Numbered from the stretch's first letter, positions 1 to 8,151 are shown. The stretch is 16,548 nucleotides of DNA from Oscillospiraceae bacterium (GCA_022511485.1 JAFLUJ010000169.1:1-16548), one strand, 5' to 3'. The notes: generated from the sequence alone by a model not told the origin. Numbers and translations are program-made.

Positions 1-808
1 GATCAATTGGGATGTTTGGATTGAGAAGATCCATGTTTGCTTCCCAGAGGGAATCAAGAGTTCCAACGTCCTTCCAGTAACCATCAAATGGATATGCAAC
101 CATAACTTCTTTATTTGCAAGCATATCAGGAATGATATTCTTACCGAAGTCCTTTGAAGCGGTCTCATCGTTTTCATTGTCGATGAGATACTGTCTGAGC
201 TTCTTCCATGTAAAGATGTATATACCCATTGAAGCCAGTGTGGATTTAGGCTCCTTAGGCTTTTCCTCGAACTCGGTAATGAAGCCGTTTTCATCGGCGG
301 TCATGATACCGAAGCGGGAAGCTTCCTCAAGGGAAACGTCAAGAACTGCGATAGTAGCGTCCGCGTTCTTTTTCTTATGGAATTCCAGCATTGCATTGTA
401 GTCCATCTTATAAATATGGTCTCCTGAAAGAATGATAACATACTCCGGATCATAACGGTCAACAAAAGCGATATTCTGGTAAATAGCATTTGCTGTACCC
501 TTGTACCATTCAGCGCCGAGAGCTGTCTGATAAGGAGGGAGACAATGCGCGCCGCCGTTGAGCTTGTCAAGATCCCATGGCTGACCTGTGCCTATATAAT
601 CGTGCAGAACCAACGGCTGATACTGGGTAAGAACGCCGACGGTGTCTATGCCCGAGTTTACGCAGTTTGAGAGAGGGAAGTCAATGATCCTGTACTTGCC
701 GCCGTAAGGAACAGCCGGCTTAGCCATGTCATGGGTCAGAGCATACAGACGGCTTCCCTGTCCGCCTGCAAGCAGCATTGCAACGCATTCTTTTTTTGTT
801 TTATACAT
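1..808 (-). CDS. glgC: Glucose-1-phosphate adenylyltransferase (ADP-glucose pyrophosphorylase), partial at left edge
   Basis: This enzyme makes ADP-glucose from glucose-1-phosphate and ATP, the committed step of bacterial glycogen synthesis in the cytoplasm. The window holds the first 269 codons; the family is usually about 380-420 residues, so the C-terminal beta-helix domain lies beyond the left edge and the gene is not necessarily broken. The N-terminal nucleotidyltransferase domain is clear: GGQGSRL at residues 15-21, then AKPAVPYGGKYRIIDFPLSN at 29-48, SGDH at 128-131, FEEKP at 180-184 and YWKDVGT at 244-250. The ATG at 808 follows AGGAGG (818-823) with 9 nt spacing. It lies 27 bp downstream of the glgB stop, so the two genes very probably form one operon, transcribed glgB then glgC. 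The assignment is secure. Whether glgD or glgA follows cannot be seen here. Confidence 0.95.
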   Translation of the reverse strand, partial: MYKTKKECVAMLLAGGQGSRLYALTHDMAKPAVPYGGKYRIIDFPLSNCVNSGIDTVGVLTQYQPLVLHDYIGTGQPWDLDKLNGGAHCLPPYQTALGAEWYKGTANAIYQNIAFVDRYDPEYVIILSGDHIYKMDYNAMLEFHKKKNADATIAVLDVSLEEASRFGIMTADENGFITEFEEKPKEPKSTLASMGIYIFTWKKLRQYLIDNENDETASKDFGKNIIPDMLANKEVMVAYPFDGYWKDVGTLDSLWEANMDLLNPNIPID

Positions 809-835
809 TCTGAATATCCTCCTAAAATTACGGGA

Positions 836-2920
836 TCACTTGCCCTTAGTTTTCTTTCCGCCTGCTGTGGACGTCCTTCCGCCGGATGCAGTTTTCTTTG
901 CACCGGACGCGGGTTTCTTTCCTGCTGCGGACTTTGAAGTTCTTTTGGTATTCGCCTCCTTCTTTGCATCTGCGGCAGCAGCTGCCGGCTCTGATTTTTC
1001 TTTCGGAGCACGTTTTTTCTTCGGAGTACACTTGAAATACAAAGCGCTCATCGGCGGAATATCCAAAGTGATGGACTGCTCATATCCGTGCATTGCGTAG
1101 TCCTCTGACTTGAGCTTTCCGTTCTGGATAAGACCGCTTCCTCCGTATTTCAGGTCGTCTGTAGAAAGAACCTGTTCGTATACGCCCTCATACGGGACGC
1201 CTATTCTGTAATTATCTCTTGCAACAGGAACGAAGTTGCACACAACGATTATTTCATTTCCATTGCTGTCAATTCTTCTGAAAGAAATAATGCTCTGCAT
1301 ATAGTCGTCGTGACATATCCAGGAGAAGCCCTCCCAGGATTCGTCCTGCTCCCACAAAGGAGAGTTGGAGAGATAGAATTTATTAAGGTCTCGTGTGTAA
1401 TCCTGTGTTTTTCTGTGAGTTTCATAATCCAGCAGCAGCCAGTCAAGACCCTGCTTGTAGTTCCATTCAATTACCTGACCGAACTCAGTGCCCATAAAGT
1501 TGAGCTTCTTGCCAGGGTGAGCCATCATATAAGCTAAGAAAGCGCGGAGGGAAGCAAATTTCTCCTCCATGGAACGTCCGCTCATTTTATTGAACAGGGA
1601 CGCCTTTCCATGAACCACCTCGTCATGTGAGATAGGCAGGATAAAGTTTTCACTGAAGCTGTAGAAGAAGGAGAAGGTCAGCTTTCCATGGTTGTTTGCA
1701 CGGAAGATAGGATCCATTTTCATGTAATCCATCATATCGTTCATCCAGCCCATGTTCCACTTGAAGTTGAATCCCAGACCTCCCACATCGGCAGGCTTTG
1801 TTACCATAGGCCATGCAGTGGATTCCTCAGCGATCATGAGTATGTTTCCGCATCTTCCGAAAACAGCAGTATTGAGCTTTCTCAGAAAATCAATAGCCTC
1901 GTAGTTTTCGTTTCCGCCGTCTCTGTTGGGACGCCACTCTCTCCGGTCGTAGTCAAGGTAGAGCATAGAAGCAACAGCGTCCACCCTGAGACCGTCAACA
2001 TGGAATTTCTCTATCCAGTATATAGCGTTTGAAATAAGGAAGGACTGTACCTCCGGTCTGCCGAAGTCAAATACTCTTGTACCCCATGCAGCGTGTTCCT
2101 TTTTGAGAGGATCGGTGTACTCATAGCAGCAGCCTCCGTCGAACTCGAACAGTCCTGCCTGATCCTTGGGGAAATGTGCAGGTACCCAGTCAAGGATAAC
2201 GCCGATGCCCGCCTGATGGAACATATCTATCATTTTCATCAGATCCTCCGGAGTTCCGTAACGGGAAGTAGGAGCATAATATCCGATTATCTGGTATCCC
2301 CATGAACCGTCAAAGGGATACTCCGCCAGGGGCATAAGCTCAAGGTGGGTATATCCCATATCCTGAAGATAGGGGATCATTTCCTCAGCAAACTTTACAT
2401 AGTTGAAAGGCTCGCCGTTTTCGTATGTTCTCCATGAGCCGAGATGAGCCTCGTAAATATTCATAGGGCTCTTGTAGATATTCTTGGAATCTCTTTCCTT
2501 ATACCATTTTGCGTCATTCCACTTGTATTCGTTTATATCAAAATATTTGGTAGCAGTATTAGGTCTTGTTTCCATATGTGTGCCGTACGGATCAGCCTTC
2601 ATAACAACGCTTCTGTAGCTGGTCTCCACGCTGTACTTATAAGTAAAATACCGCTCAATACCAGGAAGAAAAATTTCCCAGATAGTTTCGTCCGCAAGCT
2701 GCTCCATAGGATTTTTGTCACGATCCCAGTTATTGAAGTCGCCAACGATAGAAACGGATTTCGCATGGGGTGCCCATACGCGGAAAAATACACCCTCTTT
2801 TCCATCCTTTACTCCCTTATGAGCGCCGAAGAACTCATAGGCAGCGTAGTTTGTTCCCTCATGAAAAATATGGAGGGGAAACTCATAATTTTGCGGAAAT
2901 TTTTTTCCATTGTTCGCCAT
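836..2920 (-). CDS. glgB: 1,4-alpha-glucan (glycogen) branching enzyme, GH13, with lysine/alanine-rich C-terminal tail
   Basis: Cytoplasmic branching enzyme that transfers alpha-1,4 glucan segments to form alpha-1,6 branches in glycogen. At 694 residues it is near the family's usual 620-730. An N-terminal CBM48-like domain (VFFRVWAPHAKSVSIVGDFN, about 44-63) precedes the GH13 barrel: region I DWVPAH at about 244-249, region II GLRVDA with nucleophile Asp314, region III IAEES with acid/base Glu365, and region IV SHDE with Asp433. The all-beta C-terminal domain ends near CTP at 631-633. It is followed by about 61 residues rich in Lys, Ala, Ser and Gly (KKKRAPKEK, SAAGKKPASGAKK) that are not part of the usual domain plan. 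The ATG at 2920 is chosen because AAGGAG sits 9 nt upstream; an in-frame TTG at 2941 has no such site. It heads the glgBC unit. Confidence 0.96.
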   Translation of the reverse strand: MANNGKKFPQNYEFPLHIFHEGTNYAAYEFFGAHKGVKDGKEGVFFRVWAPHAKSVSIVGDFNNWDRDKNPMEQLADETIWEIFLPGIERYFTYKYSVETSYRSVVMKADPYGTHMETRPNTATKYFDINEYKWNDAKWYKERDSKNIYKSPMNIYEAHLGSWRTYENGEPFNYVKFAEEMIPYLQDMGYTHLELMPLAEYPFDGSWGYQIIGYYAPTSRYGTPEDLMKMIDMFHQAGIGVILDWVPAHFPKDQAGLFEFDGGCCYEYTDPLKKEHAAWGTRVFDFGRPEVQSFLISNAIYWIEKFHVDGLRVDAVASMLYLDYDRREWRPNRDGGNENYEAIDFLRKLNTAVFGRCGNILMIAEESTAWPMVTKPADVGGLGFNFKWNMGWMNDMMDYMKMDPIFRANNHGKLTFSFFYSFSENFILPISHDEVVHGKASLFNKMSGRSMEEKFASLRAFLAYMMAHPGKKLNFMGTEFGQVIEWNYKQGLDWLLLDYETHRKTQDYTRDLNKFYLSNSPLWEQDESWEGFSWICHDDYMQSIISFRRIDSNGNEIIVVCNFVPVARDNYRIGVPYEGVYEQVLSTDDLKYGGSGLIQNGKLKSEDYAMHGYEQSITLDIPPMSALYFKCTPKKKRAPKEKSEPAAAAADAKKEANTKRTSKSAAGKKPASGAKKTASGGRTSTAGGKKTKGK

Positions 2921-2950
2921 ATAGAAAAACTCCTTAAACAAAGATACTTC

Positions 2951-3146
2951 TTAATACTATTTCCTCAACCCAATATATATGGACAAAGTCCATATATATT
3001 GGGTTACACCGCAAAGCGGTGGGCGACGCAGCCGCCGAGGAAGCCGTTCAATACTAATTTAGTCAAAACCACAGGTTTTGACTGCCGCCTTTTCAGGCGG
3101 CTCAAACAATAGACTTTGTCTATTGTTTGATTAAATTTAGTATTAT
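2951..3146. repeat. Six-hairpin palindromic element (MITE-like) in the glgB leader
   Basis: Two adjacent units, each an outer stem enclosing three hairpins. Unit 1: outer TTCCTC (2961-2966) with GAGGAA (3037-3042), enclosing a perfect 18-bp stem with loop AAA (2967-2984/2988-3005), a perfect 6-bp stem CACCGC-AAA-GCGGTG (3007-3021) and a weak GGCG/CGCC stem ending near 3036. Unit 2: outer AATACTAATTTA (3050-3061) with TAAATTTAGTATT (3132-3144, one bulge), enclosing a 10-bp stem (3061-3070/3074-3083), a 7-bp GC stem GCCGCCT-TTTC-AGGCGGC (3084-3101) and a perfect 13-bp stem with loop TTT (3102-3114/3118-3130). The ends of the whole carry TAATACTA (2952-2959) and its complement TAGTATTA (3138-3145). 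No open reading frame of note. The structure is directly visible. That it is a mobile MITE-like repeat, rather than a regulatory leader, is inference. Confidence 0.75.
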
Positions 3147-3152
3147 AATCAT

Positions 3153-3181
3153 ATTTTAACAGATTATGTATATCAATGCAA
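3153..3181 (-). promoter_or_regulatory. Probable sigma-A-type promoter for glgBC
   Basis: Read on the minus strand, TTGCAT (3176-3181) and TAAAAT (3153-3158) are separated by exactly 17 bp. Transcription from here would start just before the six-hairpin element and put nearly all of it in the untranslated leader of glgB. A second TATAAT (3235-3240) lies further upstream with a poor -35. Confidence 0.5.
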
Positions 3182-3200
3182 GTCTTTTTAGCAAATTTCT

Positions 3201-3222
3201 ATAATGTTCACGTAAACATTAT
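3201..3222. promoter_or_regulatory. Palindromic operator-like site upstream of glgBC
   Basis: ATAATGTT (3201-3208) and AACATTAT (3215-3222) are perfect inverted repeats around CACGTA. The core TGTTCACGTAAACA, centred on CG, resembles operators of LacI-family sugar regulators (CcpA/MalR type). It sits about 20 bp upstream of the TTGCAT -35 and just downstream of an alternative TATAAT. The binding protein is unknown; the family resemblance is inference. Confidence 0.4.
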
Positions 3223-3263
3223 ATTATTTTTGTTTATTATACACAAATAATTGGCACAATAAA

Positions 3264-3278
3264 TCCCTTAAAAAGGGA
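3264..3278 (-). terminator. Weak hairpin after spoIIE, possible terminator
   Basis: TCCCTT-AAA-AAGGGA forms a 6-bp stem. Read in the spoIIE direction it is followed by TTTATTG, an imperfect U tract. It lies about 80 nt beyond the spoIIE stop. The stem is short, so this is a tentative call. Confidence 0.3.
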
Positions 3279-3358
3279 ATAACAAGCACCCAGAGCCAAA
3301 ATTGTAAGTATCTGTAATCAAATGTGCAATATCCACATTCATCATTTGACTGAAAGTG

Positions 3359-5647
3359 TTAAATTTTGTGAATTTTAACAACATATGCTGTTTTGTCGTC
3401 CTGCTTGTACAGGCTGGTTTCTTTTTCCTTTTCTGCTGCCGCGATCACTCTTTCAGCACAATCCTGTGCAGTAACGCCCATGCTTAGCATAAGCTCACGA
3501 ACTCTGGGGAAAATATCCTCACAGATACCGTCGGTTATCATAACTACCTCGTCTCCATCGGAAAGTCTTGCGCCGAAACGGCTTATCTCCACGGAGCTTA
3601 TGATACCGACAGGAGTGGAACGGCTTTCGATAGTTTTTACAGTCCCGCCTGTTTTTATAAAGGTCTGAGCAGCTCCCAGCTTTAGAATTTCCGCCTTGCC
3701 GGTAAAAAGATTTATCGTCATGAGATCCACGGTGGAGAAGCACTCTTCGGCTGATTTTGTCATAAGCATGAGGTTTATCATGCGCACAGCGGTTTCTGTA
3801 CCAAGACCTGCGCGCATCATTTTCATCATAAGGGATACTGTCATACAGCTCTCCACAGCCGCTCTCGCTCCGCTGCCCATACCGTCGGAAAGAAGTATGC
3901 CCACATTTCCGAAGCCGTCCCGGAACACCGTTCCATAGTCCCCGCTGGTGCCATCTCTGCCGCTTACACTTGCCTGTCCTATTTCCGCGCTGAAAACAGG
4001 CAGCTCATGGAAGCAAAGATGCCTTGTATTTCCGGAGGAAAAAACCTCCGGCATATCAAGGTCACGCTCCGTCACCGAGGAAAGCTTTTCCGTAAGCTTT
4101 TTGTTTGTTATATTTAAATTGCCCTCGTAAAAGCATTCTATGTACAGCCTGCCGGCGACGTCAAAAAATACCGCTGCTGACGGACATCCTGCACCTGTTT
4201 CGGAAAGAATTTCACATACCCGCAGTGAAAGCTCCTGATCGCAGACCGGGAAAAGCTCGGTATCCCTGCTAAGAGATCCCAGCATTTTTTCCATTCCGAT
4301 AAGCTGCTCAGAAGCTGCCTCACGCATATATAGCGCTGCTTCGCTCATGCGCTTTTCCGACTGCGACTTGCGAAAGGCGGCGTTAAAGGCTTCAGCCAGT
4401 GCGTTTTTATTCGGGCAGCATTCAAGTGCCTCATGCAGCTCCTTTTCAGAAATGACACCCTTTTTTTCAAGAATATCCTCTGCGGGACGGAAATAATTTC
4501 CGATGCGGTATTCGTCATTTTCGCCGCAAAACGCACTGCTCCTGCATATCTGGCATACCTTACTGCAAACCTCCGAGGAAATGTCATGTTCCTTATCACC
4601 CCTGTTAAGCAATGACCATGCTTTTTCAAAATTTTCACGAACATCGGAAACCATTTCCGCGGCAAATTTCATACGGCTTCCCTGAATACCCACCGCAGCC
4701 GAATTTTTTACAGCCGGCTTCAATGACGGCTTCCTGTATATCCTGTCAGGAAGGAAACAGAATACTCCCGCAGAAATAAGCATATCCCAGAGCAGATTTA
4801 CCGAATCTCTGGGCATACCGTAGATAAGCGCTCCCGCAAGACCCAGTCCCACAAAAGCCGCCGCGGAAGCGTGTCTGCCTGTTTTTCTCGGAACTCCCGC
4901 CGCAAGTCCGGCACACACAAGTATAGGAGATGATGAGATCAATCCGACAGAAGCAGTTCCCGCTGCAAATGCGGTAAGAGCAGCCGCTGCTCCCCCTGCT
5001 CCGCAGCCAAACCTGTAGGCGGCAGCTATCGTGAAAAAAGCTCCTGCCGCACGTCCGGCATTTACCGCTCCAAAGCTTATCCCGCAAAGCATACAAATAA
5101 GCAGAGCATATGTAAACGCGGCAGAGACGCGGTTTTCCTCTGTAAGACAGAAGCCTCCCTGCTCTGTCCGGGATAAAGCTTTTTCCACAAAAAATGCGGA
5201 TATTCCCGCCAGTATGCCCCGAAACGCCAGAGCAAGAAGCAGAGCAGCCGTTGCCTTATATGCAAACGCAGCTATCCCTCCGCATATAAAATATGCAAGA
5301 CCCGCAAGCAGTCCGGAAACAGCAGGTGAAAGCCGTCTGCCAAACACCGATACGATCAGAGCCTTTGAAAGGATCACAGCGGGCATAGCGATCATTTCCG
5401 TTATGTACATTCCAACTGCTCCGTTAAGCAGAACGTATATCATTGTACCTCCGAAAGCGGCAAAGCCGTTTAATGGAGAAAGCACTGCGGCGGCGGCGCA
5501 CAGCGGAGCGCCTCCGCCAAGATCTGTACATACAGCAAGGAATCCGAAGAAAGCCGACAAGAAAAATCCGGCAGCTCCGGAAAGAGTTTTCTCCTCAATA
5601 TTTTCAGCAGCGACAGATATGGTTTTGTTTTTTTCCTTTACTTTCAT
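3359..5647 (-). CDS. spoIIE: Stage II sporulation protein E, PP2C-type serine phosphatase
   Basis: SpoIIE is a forespore membrane phosphatase that dephosphorylates the anti-anti-sigma factor SpoIIAA and so activates sigma-F; it also acts at the polar septum with FtsZ. The 762 residues follow the family plan (B. subtilis about 827). A long, Ala/Gly-rich hydrophobic region with about ten membrane segments spans roughly 22-300. A central regulatory region has a cysteine cluster (Cys361, 365, 368, 374). A C-terminal PPM domain follows, with DGMGSG at 588-593, STVDLM at 638-643, TDG at 705-707 and QDDKT at 749-753, where metal-binding acids are retained. The family's last motif more often reads DDMT. 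The start at ATG 5647 has poor SD spacing: AGGA is only 2 nt away, GGAG is 14 nt away, and AAAGGAG lies about 30 nt upstream. No better in-frame start exists. Monocistronic by context. Confidence 0.95.
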   Translation of the reverse strand: MKVKEKNKTISVAAENIEEKTLSGAAGFFLSAFFGFLAVCTDLGGGAPLCAAAAVLSPLNGFAAFGGTMIYVLLNGAVGMYITEMIAMPAVILSKALIVSVFGRRLSPAVSGLLAGLAYFICGGIAAFAYKATAALLLALAFRGILAGISAFFVEKALSRTEQGGFCLTEENRVSAAFTYALLICMLCGISFGAVNAGRAAGAFFTIAAAYRFGCGAGGAAAALTAFAAGTASVGLISSSPILVCAGLAAGVPRKTGRHASAAAFVGLGLAGALIYGMPRDSVNLLWDMLISAGVFCFLPDRIYRKPSLKPAVKNSAAVGIQGSRMKFAAEMVSDVRENFEKAWSLLNRGDKEHDISSEVCSKVCQICRSSAFCGENDEYRIGNYFRPAEDILEKKGVISEKELHEALECCPNKNALAEAFNAAFRKSQSEKRMSEAALYMREAASEQLIGMEKMLGSLSRDTELFPVCDQELSLRVCEILSETGAGCPSAAVFFDVAGRLYIECFYEGNLNITNKKLTEKLSSVTERDLDMPEVFSSGNTRHLCFHELPVFSAEIGQASVSGRDGTSGDYGTVFRDGFGNVGILLSDGMGSGARAAVESCMTVSLMMKMMRAGLGTETAVRMINLMLMTKSAEECFSTVDLMTINLFTGKAEILKLGAAQTFIKTGGTVKTIESRSTPVGIISSVEISRFGARLSDGDEVVMITDGICEDIFPRVRELMLSMGVTAQDCAERVIAAAEKEKETSLYKQDDKTAYVVKIHKI

Positions 5648-5709
5648 AGTCCTGATCCATGCTCCGGCGGGAGCAGCTCTCCTTTCGCAATATACTTTGT
5701 GATTAGGTA

Positions 5710-5744
5710 ATTATATCACAGGGATGCGAAGAAATTTGTCGTAA
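5710..5744 (-). promoter_or_regulatory. Probable Spo0A-dependent spoIIE promoter
   Basis: On the minus strand a perfect TATAAT (RC of 5710-5715) lies 21 bp from ACGACA (RC of 5737-5742), a poor -35. The same bases read TTTGTCGTAA on the plus strand (5735-5744), 6 of 7 positions of the Spo0A box TGTCGAA. The B. subtilis spoIIE promoter is known to have an unusual 21-bp spacer and Spo0A control, so spacing and box agree with the gene. Only one box is clear. Confidence 0.55.
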
Positions 5745-5864
5745 GCGGCAAGAGAGAACATAACTGCGCGGTGATGAGATAAATCATAATTTAGTTTAGT
5801 ATTAAAAAAATTAGTTCAAAACATTTTGTTTTATACAATTATTTTAATATTTCCAGTAGTATTA

Positions 5865-5893
5865 TTAACAATTAAAGTGTACAATATTAGTAT
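5865..5893 (+). promoter_or_regulatory. Probable copA promoter
   Basis: TTAACA (5865-5870) and TAGTAT (5888-5893) are separated by 17 bp, and the start codon lies 26 bp further on. I looked for CopY-type TACAnnTGTA and CsoR-type GC-rich palindromes and found neither, so the copper sensor and its site are not evident. Confidence 0.5.
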
Positions 5894-5919
5894 AGTTAAT
5901 TCTGAAAGGAGCGATGCCC

Positions 5920-8121
5920 ATGAAGAAAACCTTCAAAATTTCCGGAATGACCTGCGCCGCCTGCGCGGCAAGAATAGAACGATTTGTAAAAAAGGTGGAG
6001 GGAGTTTCCGACGCAAGCGTAAACTTTGCCGCCGAATCCCTGACCGTCAATTATGAAAGCGTCGGCATAAAAGCCATCGAAGCAGCAGTGATAAAGGCGG
6101 GATACGCCTTTGCAGATAAAAATGCCAAGCCCAAAATGCCCCACGACAAGGTCATGCTTATCCGCCTGATACTGTCCCTGATCTTTGCTGTCCCCCTGCT
6201 TACAATAAGCATGGGACATATGGTAGGAATGCCTCTGCCTCACGCTATCACACCACATCACAATCCTATGGGATTTGCAGCAGTACAGCTTGCTCTGACT
6301 ATCCCAGTCATAGCTATAGGCTGGAAATTTTTCTGGGACGGCTTCCGGAATCTTTTCAGGCTCTCCCCTAATATGGACAGCCTTATCGCCTTGGGTTCAA
6401 CCGCCGCTCTGGTGTACGGATTCTACGCTATGTACAAGATCGGACAGGGCGAGACCGAATATGCAATGCATCTTTATTTTGAATCCTGCGCTACTATTTT
6501 AACTCTTATAACATTGGGAAAATACCTTGAAGCCCGCTCGAAGGGCAAGACCGATGAATCCGTCAAAAAGCTTATGGATCTTGCTCCGAAGACCGCCTTT
6601 GTAATGCGGGGAGACAAGGAGCTTGAAGTTGCACTGAGCCAGGTAAAAGTCGGGGACATCGTAGTCTCACGCTCCGGCGAAAGCCTTGCTGTGGACGGCG
6701 AGGTCATCGAGGGAACTGCCGTTGTGGACGAGTCCATGCTGACCGGAGAAAGCGTTCCCATTGAAAAGAAGCCGGGAGACAAGGTAACCGGCGCAACTAT
6801 AAACAAAAACGGATTTATAAAATACCGCTCCGAAAAAGTCGGGGAGGATACCGCTCTTTCAAGGATAATAAAATTCGTTGAGGAAGCTCAGGGCACGAAA
6901 GCTCCCATAGCAAGACTTGCGGATACCATCTCAGCATATTTTGTCCCCGCTGTACTCGCCCTTGCATTGATAGCCTCCATAGGATGGCTCATAGCCGGAG
7001 AAGAGGCCGAGTTCTGCGTAACTATTTTAATAAGCGTCCTTGTTATTGCCTGTCCCTGTGCATTGGGACTTGCAACACCAACAGCCATCATGGTTGGAAC
7101 GGGCAAGGGTGCGGAAAACGGAATCCTGATAAAAGGCGGAGAACCGCTTGAACAGGCTTGTAAAATTACTACTGTGGTTTTCGATAAGACAGGTACTCTT
7201 ACCGAGGGAAAACCCTCCGTTACCGATATTTTTCCCTATAATATAAGCGAGGATGAGCTTATCCGTCTTGCAGCTTCCGGAGAAGCAGCTTCCGGTCATC
7301 CACTCAGTGAAGCCATAGTAAACTGTGCTGAACAAAAGGGTATCGCTCTTTCGGATACGGAGGACTACACCAATATTGACGGACGTGGAATTTCCGTAAC
7401 TGTGGACGGCAAGGGTCTGCTTGTGGGAAATATCCGTCTTATGAATGATAAGGAAATAGACGTTCCGGAAGAATTTGTCCAGAAAGCCGAGCACTGCGCC
7501 GACATGGGAAGAACTCCTATGTACGCCGCTTACGACGGAAAATTCATCGGGATAATCTCCGCCGCTGATACTATAAAAAAGGAAAGCCTTGAAGCCATTG
7601 CAGAGCTTCATAAAATGGGGATAAAAACTCTCATGCTTACGGGAGACAACACCCGCACAGCCCGTGCCGTAGCCGGGGAACTTGGTATAGACAGCTTTGT
7701 AGCGGAAGTCCTTCCGGAGGAGAAAGCAGAGCACATCAAAAAGCTCCAGCAGGAGGGAGAGATCACCGCAATGGCAGGAGACGGCATAAACGATGCAGTA
7801 GCTCTTACACAGGCGGACGTAGGAATCGCCGTAGGTCAGGGAACGGACGTTGCCATTGAGTGCGCCGACATAGTTCTTATAAAGGACGATCTGCGGGACG
7901 TATGCAAAGCCATAAGACTTTCAAAAGCAACTATCCGGAACATCAGACAGAATCTGTTCTGGGCGTTCGGATATAATACACTTGGTATCCCGATAGCAAT
8001 GGGACTGCTCCACATTTTCGGAGGTCCGCTTCTGAATCCCATGATAGCTGCCGCTGCAATGAGCTTAAGCTCCGTATCGGTTGTCTCAAACGCATTAAGA
8101 TTAAAAACAATTAAATTTTAG
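5920..8121 (+). CDS. copA: Copper-exporting P1B-type ATPase
   Basis: Membrane ATPase that pumps Cu(I) out of the cytoplasm. Using the 733-residue form, one N-terminal heavy-metal domain carries GMTCAAC (Cys12, Cys15). Membrane helices follow with a short Met/His-rich outer loop (GHMVGMPLPH, about 99-108), then the actuator loop TGES (275-278), the metal-site CPC (378-380), DKTGT with phosphorylated Asp422, SGHPLS (458-463) and GDGIND (620-625). FGYN (Tyr685-Asn686) and MSLSS (714-718) in the last helices are the other Cu(I) P1B-1 signatures, which separates it from Zn/Cd and Co types. The usual INDAPAL reads INDAVAL here, a mild change. ATG 5920 is preferred over ATG 5914 because AAAGGAG (5905-5911) lies 8 nt from the former and only 2 nt from the latter. 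It is paired with copZ, 110 bp downstream. Confidence 0.95.
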   Translation: MKKTFKISGMTCAACAARIERFVKKVEGVSDASVNFAAESLTVNYESVGIKAIEAAVIKAGYAFADKNAKPKMPHDKVMLIRLILSLIFAVPLLTISMGHMVGMPLPHAITPHHNPMGFAAVQLALTIPVIAIGWKFFWDGFRNLFRLSPNMDSLIALGSTAALVYGFYAMYKIGQGETEYAMHLYFESCATILTLITLGKYLEARSKGKTDESVKKLMDLAPKTAFVMRGDKELEVALSQVKVGDIVVSRSGESLAVDGEVIEGTAVVDESMLTGESVPIEKKPGDKVTGATINKNGFIKYRSEKVGEDTALSRIIKFVEEAQGTKAPIARLADTISAYFVPAVLALALIASIGWLIAGEEAEFCVTILISVLVIACPCALGLATPTAIMVGTGKGAENGILIKGGEPLEQACKITTVVFDKTGTLTEGKPSVTDIFPYNISEDELIRLAASGEAASGHPLSEAIVNCAEQKGIALSDTEDYTNIDGRGISVTVDGKGLLVGNIRLMNDKEIDVPEEFVQKAEHCADMGRTPMYAAYDGKFIGIISAADTIKKESLEAIAELHKMGIKTLMLTGDNTRTARAVAGELGIDSFVAEVLPEEKAEHIKKLQQEGEITAMAGDGINDAVALTQADVGIAVGQGTDVAIECADIVLIKDDLRDVCKAIRLSKATIRNIRQNLFWAFGYNTLGIPIAMGLLHIFGGPLLNPMIAAAAMSLSSVSVVSNALRLKTIKF

Positions 8122-8151
8122 GCGGTACAAAAAACAGTCGGTATTGCTGTA

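Noticed and set aside
1..808. Truncated glgC as a pseudogene
   Set aside because: The frame is open up to the window edge and conserved throughout. The missing C terminus is due to the window boundary.
2444..3112. Long plus-strand open frame over the glgB 5' end
   Set aside because: It is antisense to glgB, runs through the palindromic element, has low-quality composition and no ribosome binding site. It is a shadow of the real gene.
5031..5702. Long plus-strand open frame over the spoIIE 5' part
   Set aside because: Antisense to the Ala/Gly-rich membrane region of spoIIE. The composition is that of a mirror frame with no family features.
5820..5913. CopY or CsoR operator upstream of copA
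   Set aside because: No TACAnnTGTA pair and no GC-rich CsoR-type palindrome could be found. The short TGTACA-like bases are not repeated.
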